64,000 nucleotides of DNA from NCBI GenBank assembly GCA_019055375.1, contig JAHQIW010007198.1, forward strand, positions 21,000-84,999, given 5' to 3'. The stretch comes from Parelaphostrongylus tenuis (taxonomy: Eukaryota > Nematoda > Chromadorea > Rhabditida > Metastrongylidae). The translations under genes were made by a program, and so were the position numbers. Under the pieces are notes generated by a model, which was not told where the DNA came from, did not search any database, and saw only the letters and a list, made by a program, of their open reading frames with translations. How positions within the stretch are numbered: the stretch's first letter is position 1; every line of letters starts with the position of its first letter. Positions 20,303 to 30,314 of the stretch are shown one piece after another.

Positions 20303-23300
20303 TTATACACTTTTCAGAAGTCGATATTCATTCTCCGACAAATGTTCTTGAAGGAAAATATGAAGATAAAATGGTAAAGGTATGGTAGCAGCATGGAAAA
20401 GAGAGTGGGCGTCGAAAATCCAGAATATCGGTGGGAAGTCAAGGGTTTCGAAGAGCACAGAGCCGTTTGTCCATGCTATGATCACCATAAGAATGCGGTC
20501 CGATCGCGAAAATCGTCGAAATCGCCTCCATCTCACGGCAATATATAGAAGATACATTGCTGTGGTGAACAATGAAACACTTATGCAACAACGCATGTTG
20601 TAACCGTAGTCGAAATGTTGCTGAAACAATCATATTGGTGCTGAAATATCTGAGTATTGATTGGTAGATGAAACATTCGCATCAGGCGGGAGTTGAACCC
20701 GTGAATTAACCATAGCGTGAGCGCATGTTACCACTAAACTACCGGTGCCACCGCCTACACAATAGATTAAATAGAAGAAAGAGTGGTAGCGGAGGTGGCG
20801 TCCATGGTTTAGTGGTGATACGCGTCCGCCGTATGGGTGAAACACGGGTTCTACTCCTCCCCGGGGCCGAAAGATTAGCATATCACTCAGCATCCATGGA
20901 ATATAACTACAACATCGTCACACTGCTACAAGAGCGCCTTAAAAAAATCTCATAGATAACATAACGATTGCCAAACACCCACCGTCATGTGATATACATG
21001 TGTTGCAAACCAAAGACATAATAATGAACCGTATATAGAAGACCTAAAAACATAATTCACAGATAATTATGTAATGCTAAATCGAGAGAATCGATTATAT
21101 ATCCAATAATATTGAGTGATATACAAAACAAGGGTCGGAGGGATTCGAACCCGCACTTCAACCTTTTCAGAGGCGCGTTCTGACTATTTCACTAGCGCCA
21201 CTCGTTCTGCCATCACTCCTTCTGCGATACAGTAGTATCGATCTGTCATCAACCAACCGTCAACGATTTGGGCTAGCAAGCCGATATTGGTATTGCAACC
21301 AGTCACGCTGAGAGATATTGGATATACGTATTACCAACTAGAATTTTTCTCATAAACCGCCTTTATCGGTGGTATGATGCCACGAAGATATGTACTATAC
21401 TACTGAATGGATGTGCATGTGGCAGTGTTAGAGAGGGCTCTGCGTCGGACACAAGATCAGTGGTTCGAGTTCACGCTCACGGCCAAACAAGCCATCCATC
21501 TATCCGGAGTCAGTAAATTGGTACCAGACTGATCCTAGAGTTTTCTGCTAGGATAAGCGGCACTGTCTCGATACAGTGGTAGGCCAGTGCGAGTCATTGT
21601 AAAGGCCTAATATGTATTCAGTCATCTCGAACTCGAAGATGAATTCATGACGATCACTAAAGGATTGATCGAAGCCAAGAGCTTTATATTTACCATTTAC
21701 TGGTGAGTGATATGCAAAACTTGCCGGCCGTGCAATGGTTAGAGTCCCCCCTCCCTTTCCCGGAAATAGTGAAATGCGGCATCGAATCTTGTCCGACGTT
21801 CAAAGTATAGCATATTACTCAATAATCTTGGATACAGATTCGTAAAATCATACCGCAGCTAAAGCGGTTAATAAAAAAATCTAGTCAAAGGAATCAAGTT
21901 AGTGCTTCCAGAGAAAACATACGCATTCCACAAGCTAGTAGATGGTAGATCTAACGAGCTCAGAGAGAAACAAAACGATGTGTAGGATGCGCAGAGTATA
22001 AACGCAAAGGCTGAGAAGTAGTCCAGGTATTCGGTGAACCAGCAATCATTAGCATGGTATGTCGCTGAACATAGCCTACAAACAACATGTATTTTGCAAC
22101 TGTGCATATAACAATCCGTAATTTTGATTCATTAACCCTTTCGATACGGCGCTGATTTTTCACCTGTGATGCGGCGCAGTCGATCTGCAGGCGGGGTGCG
22201 TCATGCTCACAATGTTGTAGTTTTCTAGAAAACCTTGAAGGCTTTATAGCCAACAAAGGGAGTTTTGATGACTACAAGAAGAGAGAAGATGAATGAGGAC
22301 ACTTCATAAAACTTTCAGCAGTGAGAACAACGATAATGTTCCCTAATGAACAATTAAGAATCAATTGTTCATCGGTTATGATACTGCCACTGCGTAAAAA
22401 TTTATGGACAATGATGCATTTGTGCATTGCAAATCCTTCCGGAAATGTTGAACAATGTTGTGAGAAGAATTCATAAATTGTTGCTGCTGATAAATACAAA
22501 TATCTTGGTATCGTAAAGCTACTAATCGTAGGTGCTGCGAAAATAACCAAATAAGTAGAAAAAGAATGGAATAAGCTTATCAAATAAGTACCAAATTTGC
22601 ATCGGAAGCGCACCTATCAGAGTAAGCCTCAGTAAGTCGGGACTTCGTGCGGCAACCGGTGTACCACACGTGGTACACGTCGTATCGAAAAGGTTGAAAC
22701 AAATAACGTATTTTAAAAGTAAATGGAACATTAAACGACACAATCATCAACTCACCAAGTTAGTAAACCAACAACGGTGTAGATCATCCACGTGCGACGA
22801 TTCTGTAGGTGCTCCATGTAGTTCAATTTTTTATAAAACATTAAAAATGAGTAGAAGTTTAGCAAAGAGAAGATAAATGAAGCTGGTTCCTGAGATAAGA
22901 GAAGTTGCTGCACCGATCTACATACATGTAAAGGCTGAACTGATAAAAGGACAAAAGAAAAAGCTCTCGGACATTGGCCAATCCCTGAGAGATACCAAAT
23001 ACATTCGAGTTCAATTAGCATGGTTTGAATTCACTGAGCGCCTCTCTGGTCTTTACAATGACTAGCAGTGGTCTAATGATGTATCAAGTCAATGCTGTAA
23101 TCCACCTAGACAAGTCTGGTATCAAATCGGTATAACCCAGGGGGGTGGAATCTTGATTAGCCCTGGGTCCGTGATCAAACTTTCAAACACGTGTGTCGCA
23201 GACACCCCTAGCCATTACGCCACATACGTCCCAAAACTTAAACTAATGACCCGATCATGATGTTGTTTAAGTACTGTTAACATAACACTATAAAAAGGTG

Positions 23301-24041
23301 TGGACCTGTATAGTAATATTAATTGAGCGAGTATAGAAATATCGATAGCTATAAAGGGCCATTTTCCATGAAACTGTTGCACAGATTCACCTCGTTTCAG
23401 GAAATCGTCTGCGGACTCCCACATACAATTATAGCGACACCTAAAATGGAGATTACATTGGAAAAGATCCAAATTCAAAACCTAGTTCGCCTCATGATAT
23501 AGCTAACACCGCGAGGATGATACGAAGATTAATTTGGCTAGGGTTCCGAACGTCTTCATCTTTTTCAAAGCCGATGATTGAGGCCAGTTGTTCACAGTCA
23601 TTCGTACCCGTTGTGATCTCGAACGACAACGAAGGTGACTAACAGAACAAGGACAAACGACTGATGCAATCGACTCGTATCACGGGTTGTGAAGACGAAA
23701 ACGTCGAAACATGTTTGCTGAATGAATCTTAGTATCAAACCCGTGGTGATACCTAAATCATAAAGGAAACTATTTAATTGCTAATAGTAATGTTAGAAGG
23801 AAAGCGCCTCTAAAAACATTCCAATATTCAGAATTCAGATTCAAGGAAGAAAAAGATACGTAATAGGGTATCCAACCTACCGGAAACAAGGTCCTCGGCA
23901 CCATGCACAGCTGTCAAATCGTTCTGGACACGAGTACTTCGACCGACATTGGTCGGTGCATGAGCGGTAGTGCATGGATAAATCACCACGCGAGCTGAGC
24001 ACCTGTTCAACCATACAACTGGAGAGCAGTACGTACTCCAT
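20303..24041 (-). CDS. PGAP3: PGAP3/Per1-like GPI-anchor remodelling protein
   Basis: Golgi/ER multi-pass CREST-superfamily enzyme that removes the sn-2 acyl chain from GPI-anchored proteins. Exons: 23881-24041, about 23290-23440 (3' end unresolved), 22756-22889, 21923-22075, 20983-21043, 20303-20620, stop at 20303. Landmarks: N-terminal SSRGD and CTDQCRSKYSCPE; CRYNCMWESADDFLKRG and QFHGKWPF; EPASFIFSLLNF; YHANDCWFTEYLDYF (family Asp residues); HFDYGYNM; and C-terminal FETLDFPPIFWIFDAHSLFH, with the conserved DAH and second His. Phases match at every other junction, including a 61-base exon 5. An upstream in-frame ATG at 24107 is possible. The exon 2 donor after HGKWPFIAI lacks a GT in the right phase, so either an exon is missing from this model or the splice site is damaged. 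It is third in the train, 442 bases after JAMP. Confidence 0.93.
20655..20895. mobile_element. tRNA-like head-to-head element, family A
   Basis: Minus arm 20676-20757 has box A-like GGTAGTTTAGTGGTAAC and box B-like CGGGTTCAACTCCCG. Plus arm 20793-20870 has TGGTTTAGTGGTGATACG and CGGGTTCTACTCCTCC. The arms face each other around a short AT-rich spacer with GAAAGAGTGGTAGC. The outer flanks are inverted (TGATGCGAATGTTTCATC against AGATTAGCATATCACTC). It lies in the last PGAP3 intron. Confidence 0.7.
21112..21225 (-). mobile_element. tRNA-like arm, family A (single)
   Basis: The minus strand has CGGGTTCGAATCCCTCCG as T-arm and GTGGCGCTAGTGAAATAG as head. The flank TTGTTTTGTATATCACTC is the family end. 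It lies in PGAP3 intron 4. Confidence 0.6.
21415..21700 (+). mobile_element. tRNA-derived SINE, family B
   Basis: Head GTGGCAGTGTTAGAGAGGGC with box B-like GTGGTTCGAGTTCACGC, then CCATCCATCTATCCGGAGTC, TTGGTACCAGACTGATCC, CAGTGGTAGGCCAGTGCGAG and GAGTCATTGTAAAGGCC. It lies in PGAP3 intron 4. Confidence 0.6.
23040..23230 (-). mobile_element. tRNA-derived SINE, family B (minus)
   Basis: Reads on the minus strand GGCGTAATGGCTAGGGGTGT as head, with body phrases matching inverted CCACCTAGACAAGTCTGG and GATGTATCAAGTCAATGC. The outer flank 22955-23035 is shared with 29262-29340. It lies in PGAP3 intron 2. Confidence 0.5.
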
Positions 24042-24482
24042 CGGATCGGCAACGCTGCTCCAGTGACTTGACCTACTTGGCTGTTGAGGAAGTGCCAGAA
24101 TTTCCATAATTAGTACGACCACAAGACGCTCTAAGCACTTAGATGATGTTCATGTCTGTGCAGGACATAGAAGGAGTTGGCAATATTTACTATTCCCACA
24201 ATAATATCACAAAACATCTGAACACCTTGATTTCTTAGAATCTTCTGAACTTTGAATTTGAAAGTTATAAACTGTATAACATAAACGAGGAGAACACGGA
24301 GATGGCAGCATTTCTTTTCAGAACTATGAGATTTACCCGCTTCGAAAAAAATTTGAACAAAATGGAAAGAAGTCATAGTACATCATAGAATATTAGCGGT
24401 CGCATGGAGGTCACACCACTGAAACTTTATGGCTTTCTCAGTTGAGCAACATATTCTAATAAAGAAAAGAAAAAGCATCTGC
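24042..24482 (-). other. JAMP-PGAP3 spacer, probable intercistronic region
   Basis: There are 441 bases between the JAMP stop (24483) and the PGAP3 start used here. On the minus strand a possible trans-splice acceptor, GTGCTTAG, lies near 24130-24140, just upstream of the first ATG (24107). The short spacing and same orientation fit a nematode operon with SL2-type processing. No other gene was seen in it. Confidence 0.45.
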
Positions 24483-27400
24483 TTAACAATTGCAGGCACA
24501 AAGAAGATCAAATGGAACCTGACGACTATCTCTGGAAGTGTTCACAACAACCGAAAATAGGATAAAGAATGCTTGAGATGGTATGCCAATAGAGAAAAAC
24601 TTTAGCCTATCACCGAAATTCAGAGCTAAATCAAATACGTCAAAGGGTTTAAGGACATGGGTTTCAAAACCTAAACGTCCGATAATACACTGGGATGACT
24701 TATTCCAATTGTCACCATATAAAATACGGGAGGCAATGGAACAAGAAAGAGCGATAGTAAGTTCACCGATGAGTCTCTGAAATAAGAAAAATATTGAAAG
24801 AGGACTATAAAACACTTATAGATACGCAATATACGATTGAACTTACAAGATGACGGATACTTACAGGTATATCTTTTCTACTCAGTCGACAAGAGATCTT
24901 ATTTAAGTGGTTTTTTTAAACAGAGATATGATGTTATAGGTAACTTTCTTCTTCTTTTGAACATATTTCATGCCCTAAAAAGGTCTGTTATGCAACTTCT
25001 ATGACTAGACGCACGTTTCGGCTTTTCCATGTCAAGCCTATTGGTAGCACGTGACTTTCGGCTCAACCGAAATTCTCTTACATGGAGGGGTTTCGATGAA
25101 CCGAAAGTCACCTGCTATTGATGAAGCTTATCATGAAAAAAGCCGAAGCGTGCGTCTAGCCTTGGAGATGACATAAACAGACCTCATGAAAGGCTCAAAG
25201 TATGCTGTCAGGATGGTTTTAGTGTTGGGCGAGGTCTTGGAAAATACTCGAATAAAAAGATTTTTCCACTGTTTTATTATGTCTTATCTGACCTGTATCA
25301 CAGTTTTTATGTCTACTATGCGGGACCCAGTACTTCTAGTTGTCTCCTCGTTTGCTTGCGGTTTTAATCTTCTTGAAGGCCGTCGTAGAATATTGGTCAA
25401 GCACATCTCTTTTGCAATCACCAGAATTGCCAAGCCGAAACGTTACGCAGGGATCTATTGATTGACGGAGAGTGATGGGAGACTGTGGGATCAATTCCGC
25501 GAAGAGCCTAGCCAGCCACTTGGTGACAGCCCCAATTTTAAGATTATATACGCATTAATGCTGAGTAATATGCAAAACCTTGAAACTCGGACGTGAGCTG
25601 AACCAGGGTCTCATCTTTTCCAAAGGCGCGATAGCCAATGCCCTACTGGGGCTCCTACTCTGATACCACACTTTCTGCGATACAATGTAGGACGCTTTCA
25701 GAAAGATGAGACGCGAGTTCGACTCTCACCCGAGGTTCAAAAGTTGTGCATAACACCCAACATTACCAGCTTGATCTTTTTTATCCTTTTTCACTGTTCA
25801 ATTTCCAAAACTAGATGAGTTTGACGAGGATTTTACAATAAATCAGAAACCACATACATTTAACAATTTTCAAATTCTAAAAACACTAAAAGGTTTTCGA
25901 AAAAAGTCAACTACATGGCACTGGTCACCGGCAAGGACAATCACCTTACCAATTGCTTCAAAATCTTATCGGTGCATTCTTTTAGCCTTTATTAGCGGAA
26001 AAGCCCTCGAAATCACCAAAAAACTTCATTTAACTCTTTCTGAAAATCTCTCAAAAGCCATAGCATTAGAAATTGATGCGGAATTTGCCAGTACTAACTT
26101 ACTTCTGAGCTGAGATAGCCAATAAAGAGAATGCCAGAAGCATCATGTTCACTACGAGCAAAGCCATGTGCATTGGCGAAGTGAAGGCAATTTCTGAATT
26201 ACAAAAATATAACTAAAATAACGACGAAGATTTGATAACATTTGATTTCCAAAAACGTTTCGGAAATTACATATCCGTGAATGCTGAGCGGTATGCAAAA
26301 TATTTGTCCTCAAGCGGGTGTTGAATCCGCGTTCAACCTATACCGTGGCGTGTGCTACCCTGATGCCACAGGTACCACACCCATGATACCACTCGTTTAG
26401 CGATATATTGCTTCAGACTGTTAGTAACTAATGGTCTGGCAAATACATACCAGCATTAAACCCAGCTACGGTGACAGCTTATTGCCATGACTTTATCATT
26501 TCATTTGACCTGTTGTGCAGTTCATTTTATTGTGCTGGTCCCCGTTCTTCTAGCATTCGAGTTGTCACCTCTTCTGTTCGCTTGAAGATTTCATCTTCCT
26601 CACAAACGCCGTAGAAAACTGGTCGAGCACGCCTCAATGCAACCTCAAGGACAGCCAAGCTTGGGGGTTCCGTAGGGTGTTCGTTATTGACTGTCGGAGA
26701 CTGTGTCATGGGAGGGTGGGTAGCAGCCTCCTGTCGGGCAGCGCCCAACATCACCAACACTCGGCTACAGCCCCTCATTACTACAACATCGGTAAGATAG
26801 AAATCATATGAGTTTCCAAAATTCATAGCTAGAAAGAACCTACTAGCAATCTCTTTTACAGATACTTTTCCTTCTATGGCCAAATGTACCGCGTTTGCGC
26901 ATAAACTCCATAACATTACAATATATGGATAAGACTGATAAAGAACACCGGCCTGAAAAAAGCCATTGAATAACGATCGAATATGAAATGTATGAAACTA
27001 ACTAGGCACCTAATTCATCGAGTGAATGTAAGACACAGATAGGAAACGCTTACTAAAAGGGCATGAATGACAGCTATTTTCGGGAGTGCAAGCAGAGCAC
27101 AATAGAAAGCTTTCGCATCTTTGTTCCTTTTCAGAATGGAAGTGTATAGAAGGGTACGAAATACCAAAACTGTACACAAAAGGAAGAGCAAATAGACGAA
27201 TGGAAACGAATACCTGAATCGGATAACTCTACAAAAAGAACACAACTACGACAAAGGTAACAACTTACAGAGGAAAAACTACTTCATACGAGCAGCGCAA
27301 CGGTTTGACGTGATTGATAATAGGATTGTATAATTGCGGATACCTAAAAATGATTAATAGACATGTTGGCTCAAATAATGATGAAAGGAGTCTTTACAAA

Positions 27401-29909
27401 ATTAGCAGGGATAAGGAAATACCAAGTTTTGAGATTCTCTTATTCTCGGTGACGAGAAAGATCAAGTTACCCTACTTTACAAATTTACAAAGTCCAATCT
27501 GGCTGATGTTAATGAGATCACAAATCGACTTCAATAAACCTAGCCCTATACCTTTTAAGTGTCGGATAAAAAAGTACGTAGAACAATAATGTAATATACC
27601 AATTGAGTTATAAACATTGACGGTACCCATATAGGACTGAATCTGATCGAAAAGCCGTCCATAAGAAAGAAAAAACCAAAAAAAGGAAGGGGATTGTAGA
27701 ACGAAAAGCGCCTGATGTCGCTTGTAGAAACTTCCTTATTTCTGCTTACCCATTTACTTCAACACAAAATATTTTTGAATCTCCGAACTAAGGAAATAGT
27801 AAGACATAGTGTCTTAGTAGCCTGCATGGGGAATCAGAACACATGTTTTAAAACGTCGAAAATCGATTGGATAAACGGCAGTCGCTGGATTTATGACAAA
27901 CCCTGTGTATCCTCAAGAGAACAGAGATCACTGACTTTTAAACAGCTTCGACAGAAAGATATGGAGACCGCACTGGAGCTACTTGATCCACCTGCTCCAT
28001 CTTATATGTGAGAGCAGATCAAGCTCCTACCGAAATTTTATGTCACCAGTCCTCAGCGTTTCTAGACGACCGAATAAATGAATTTTCCCTCAGATGACTC
28101 GCCCTCCACGAAAGTCTTTGGACTGTTGCTTGAGAAATTCGTTTTCTTCACAAATAACCTAGGATGTCAGTCAAATCTATATTCTCAGAGAAACCCGAGC
28201 TAGGGTGTCCCATGTGTTCGCTGATTGATTTCAAAGTGTTGGGGGAAGGGGATCAAGCCGAGCCATGCTTCCTAATAGACTTCATCAGTAACCACTTGTC
28301 CAAATAATTAAAAGACAGAAAAGACATGCTAATTGAAAAAAAATTACTTACCATTCTTTGATACTCGATCTGGCACAACCCCAAATGACGAATGAGAATC
28401 GCGGTGGAAAAATTAATATGGTAGCAATAGACGCAACTAAACATTCCAAACCACAACAAAGATGCTCACATAATTCATGTATACGGGACCTGTAAAATTA
28501 TTACTAATAAGAATTTCCGGGAAAATACCAAATGTTTCAATAAATAGAGCAATTAAAAAGTTCATAGCTTTACAGATTTGTACAAGAAGCTCTATCATAT
28601 AAACTAAGCTTTAAAAAATGCTAAAAAACGTCTTTCTTTCAGATTCCTAGGGCCTTCGAGATTGCTAAAAGCAACTTAGAACCCTGCAATGTTAAGTGGA
28701 AAGTCGCAACTCGCGAACATTAGAACACCCTGGAGAATACCAACGTATTCTATCTGACGATTTCAGGTTTGATAGTCGCTTCCCATTCTAGCTAAGATTC
28801 GAAAAGAAGAAACAGGCGAAGAAAAAGCAGCAGAATTCCGGGCTCCAGGGAACGCGTATTTTATCGTAGAAATTTCATCACAAGAACTGGACTTTATCGG
28901 TATGAATCCTCGGATTCGTAAAAATTTAGTATTGAGAGAGAGAGGGAGAGACAGATAGAGATGGGTTAAGAAATTAGAAAGGAAAAAAGTATTAGGTGAA
29001 ATCAGAATGCATTAAAGACCTACGTGTTTTTTAGGTGCATATAAATGCACACAAAAACAGTGGACGAGAAATGGGAGTATTGTCATGAAGATCAAAAATA
29101 GCCAGTCATATGTCGACAGATCCGATTCACATGGAATACACACGCGATGATTCACTGCGCTACTTCCCCATTTGCAAGGCTATAAACAATAAGAATTCTT
29201 GTCCGCTGTTATATAATACCACCTTTCATATTTTCCGCGATGATATGCAACTTTGAGGATAAAGAGCGTTAAAGCTCTCGGCACTGACCAGTTTCTGAGG
29301 AATGCGCCATGGATTCGTGTTAGTCTAGAATGCCTAGAGCTGACTGCATGCATATCTGACCTCTACAACGACTCGCTGTGGTCTGCCGATGTATCAAGTC
29401 AGTGCTACTATTCTTCCAGACAAGACTGGTACTGATTCACTAACCTCGGAGAGATGGAAGGCATAATGAGCCTTCAGCGCTAGATCGAACAATCGACTAT
29501 CGATCAATGGAACACGGGTGTGGCGCATAGTACCTCTAACCAGTACGCCACAGGCGCTTACTATCTTCCTCATAAAGATACTTAAACGGCTCTGAAGAAG
29601 GTACGGTCGCCGAGAGGTTATCCACCAATCTTGAAGACAATATGCTAAACTCAAGGAAGCTTTTAAAGAAGCACAGCGCGCGAGACAGTCCACATTTCTC
29701 ATGTTGAGACTTAGTGCGATCCGTCTTTCGGTAATTTGTAGTTACTAATTCGAACAGCGTTAAGATTTCAGCAACGGATAAGACATAATATAGTATATAC
29801 TTACACCGCATTCTGACCAAGCAGACTCAGAAGTGTTGTTGGTGTACAGCTGATAACGACCGCAAAATCCATGACATAACGGTGGAAGCGATGGACCAGG
29901 AGACACCAT
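24483..29909 (-). CDS. JKAMP: JAMP / JNK1-associated membrane protein
   Basis: Seven-pass ER protein that recruits proteasomes and ERAD factors. Exons: 29805-29909, then an unresolved part, 28352-28489, 27269-27343, 27054-27228, 26782-26952, 24716-24776, 24483-24625. Start ATG 29909 follows an acceptor CATTTTCAG. Landmarks: N-terminal CHGFCGRYQLYT and SAWSECG (the family ECGVCP segment); LECLVASIATI; KEW joined to YPQLYNP across a perfect TG|G junction (family DWYTMLYN); FPLVIRFRYSFPFVYLL; RNKDAKAFYCALLALPKI; YQSYPYIVMLWSL; RLIGELTI; and SQAFFILFSVV near the C-terminus. Stop is TAA at 24483. The exon encoding the CPRG...C..C and first membrane segment (between 28490 and 29804) was not found with confidence. 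It is second in the train. Confidence 0.9.
24950..25210. mobile_element. Inverted-repeat element with degenerate hammerhead arms
   Basis: The arms pair (GACTAGACGCACGTTTCGGC against AGCCGAAGCGTGCGTCTAGC; GTAGCACGTGACTTTCGG against CCGAAAGTCACCTGCTA). Plus strand 25113-25160 reads UGCUA, UUGAUGA, a long stem II, GAAG, CGUGCGUC, UAGC: a hammerhead with one change at the first core base and one at the end of GAAA. It lies in a JAMP intron. Confidence 0.6.
25562..25765. mobile_element. tRNA-like head-to-head element, family A
   Basis: The left minus-strand arm contains GAGACCCTGGTTCAGCTCAC. The right plus-strand arm contains GATGAGACGCGAGTTCGACT and CTCACCCGAGG. Flanks GAGTAATATGCAAAACCTTG and AAAAGTTGTGCATAACACCC are inverted. 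It lies in the long JAMP intron. Confidence 0.6.
26280..26400 (-). mobile_element. tRNA-like arm, family A (single)
   Basis: Flank GAGCGGTATGCAAAATAT, then a minus-strand T-arm-like CGCGGATTCAACACCCGC and head GTGGCATCAGGGTAGCAC. It lies in the JAMP intron between the exons at 24716-24776 and 26782-26952. Confidence 0.55.
26545..26765 (-). mobile_element. tRNA-derived SINE, family D
   Basis: The minus strand starts near GGGCGCTGCCCGACAGGAGG and runs to CTGGTCGAGC and GGCGTTTGTGAGG. The phrase CGTAGAAAACTGGTCGAGCA is shared with 14300, 43500 and 55800. The head is diverged. It lies immediately downstream of the JAMP exon 26782-26952 on the same strand. Confidence 0.5.
29340..29560 (-). mobile_element. 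tRNA-derived SINE, family B (minus)
   Basis: Head on the minus strand TGTGGCGTACTGGTTAGAGG. Box B is weak. The body includes the inverse of CCAGACAAGACTGGTACTGA and TATCAAGTCAGTGCTAC. It lies in the first JAMP intron. Confidence 0.5.
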
Positions 29910-30314
29910 TTACCCCACGTCTGATCTGAGGCATACATTACAGCATCTGAAAATGGTTGATAGAACAAAAGAGATTGACAAGACCTGAGACAAAGACACT
30001 ATCGCACACATAAACATCATAATGAAGAGGTAATTGAACAAGCATAGAAGCGGCAGCTCAACCGATATCGATTCGAGAGAAACATGCACCAGATCTCAAA
30101 CTTTTAGTGCTGAAATTGAACAACATGGAGAACTATGAACATCACTGCAGTGTAATACAGTCATAGAAATCGCTTGAAACGCACTCGTTCACGAATAATA
30201 AATGGTTACCAAATGAGCAGAGGGAGAGAATCCAAGGCAAAAATGATGAATCACACAGCAGCCAATATAGTTACAATCAGAAAAACACGATATCTATGCT
30301 ACAAACAATCTATG
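29910..30314 (-). other. Seipin-JAMP spacer, probable intercistronic region
   Basis: There are 405 bases between the seipin stop (30315) and the JAMP ATG (29909). An acceptor-like CAACCATTTTCAG lies just upstream of the JAMP start. No repeat and no other gene was seen, in contrast to the repeat-filled introns on both sides. Confidence 0.45.

Noticed and set aside
24130..27245. Initial reading of the hydrophobic minus-strand exons as a nematode chemoreceptor
   Set aside because: Joined in phase they follow the JAMP family motifs from N-terminus to stop codon.
27314..27589. Plus-strand open frame opposite JAMP
   Set aside because: It overlaps the JAMP exon 27269-27343 on the other strand and lacks family or splice support.
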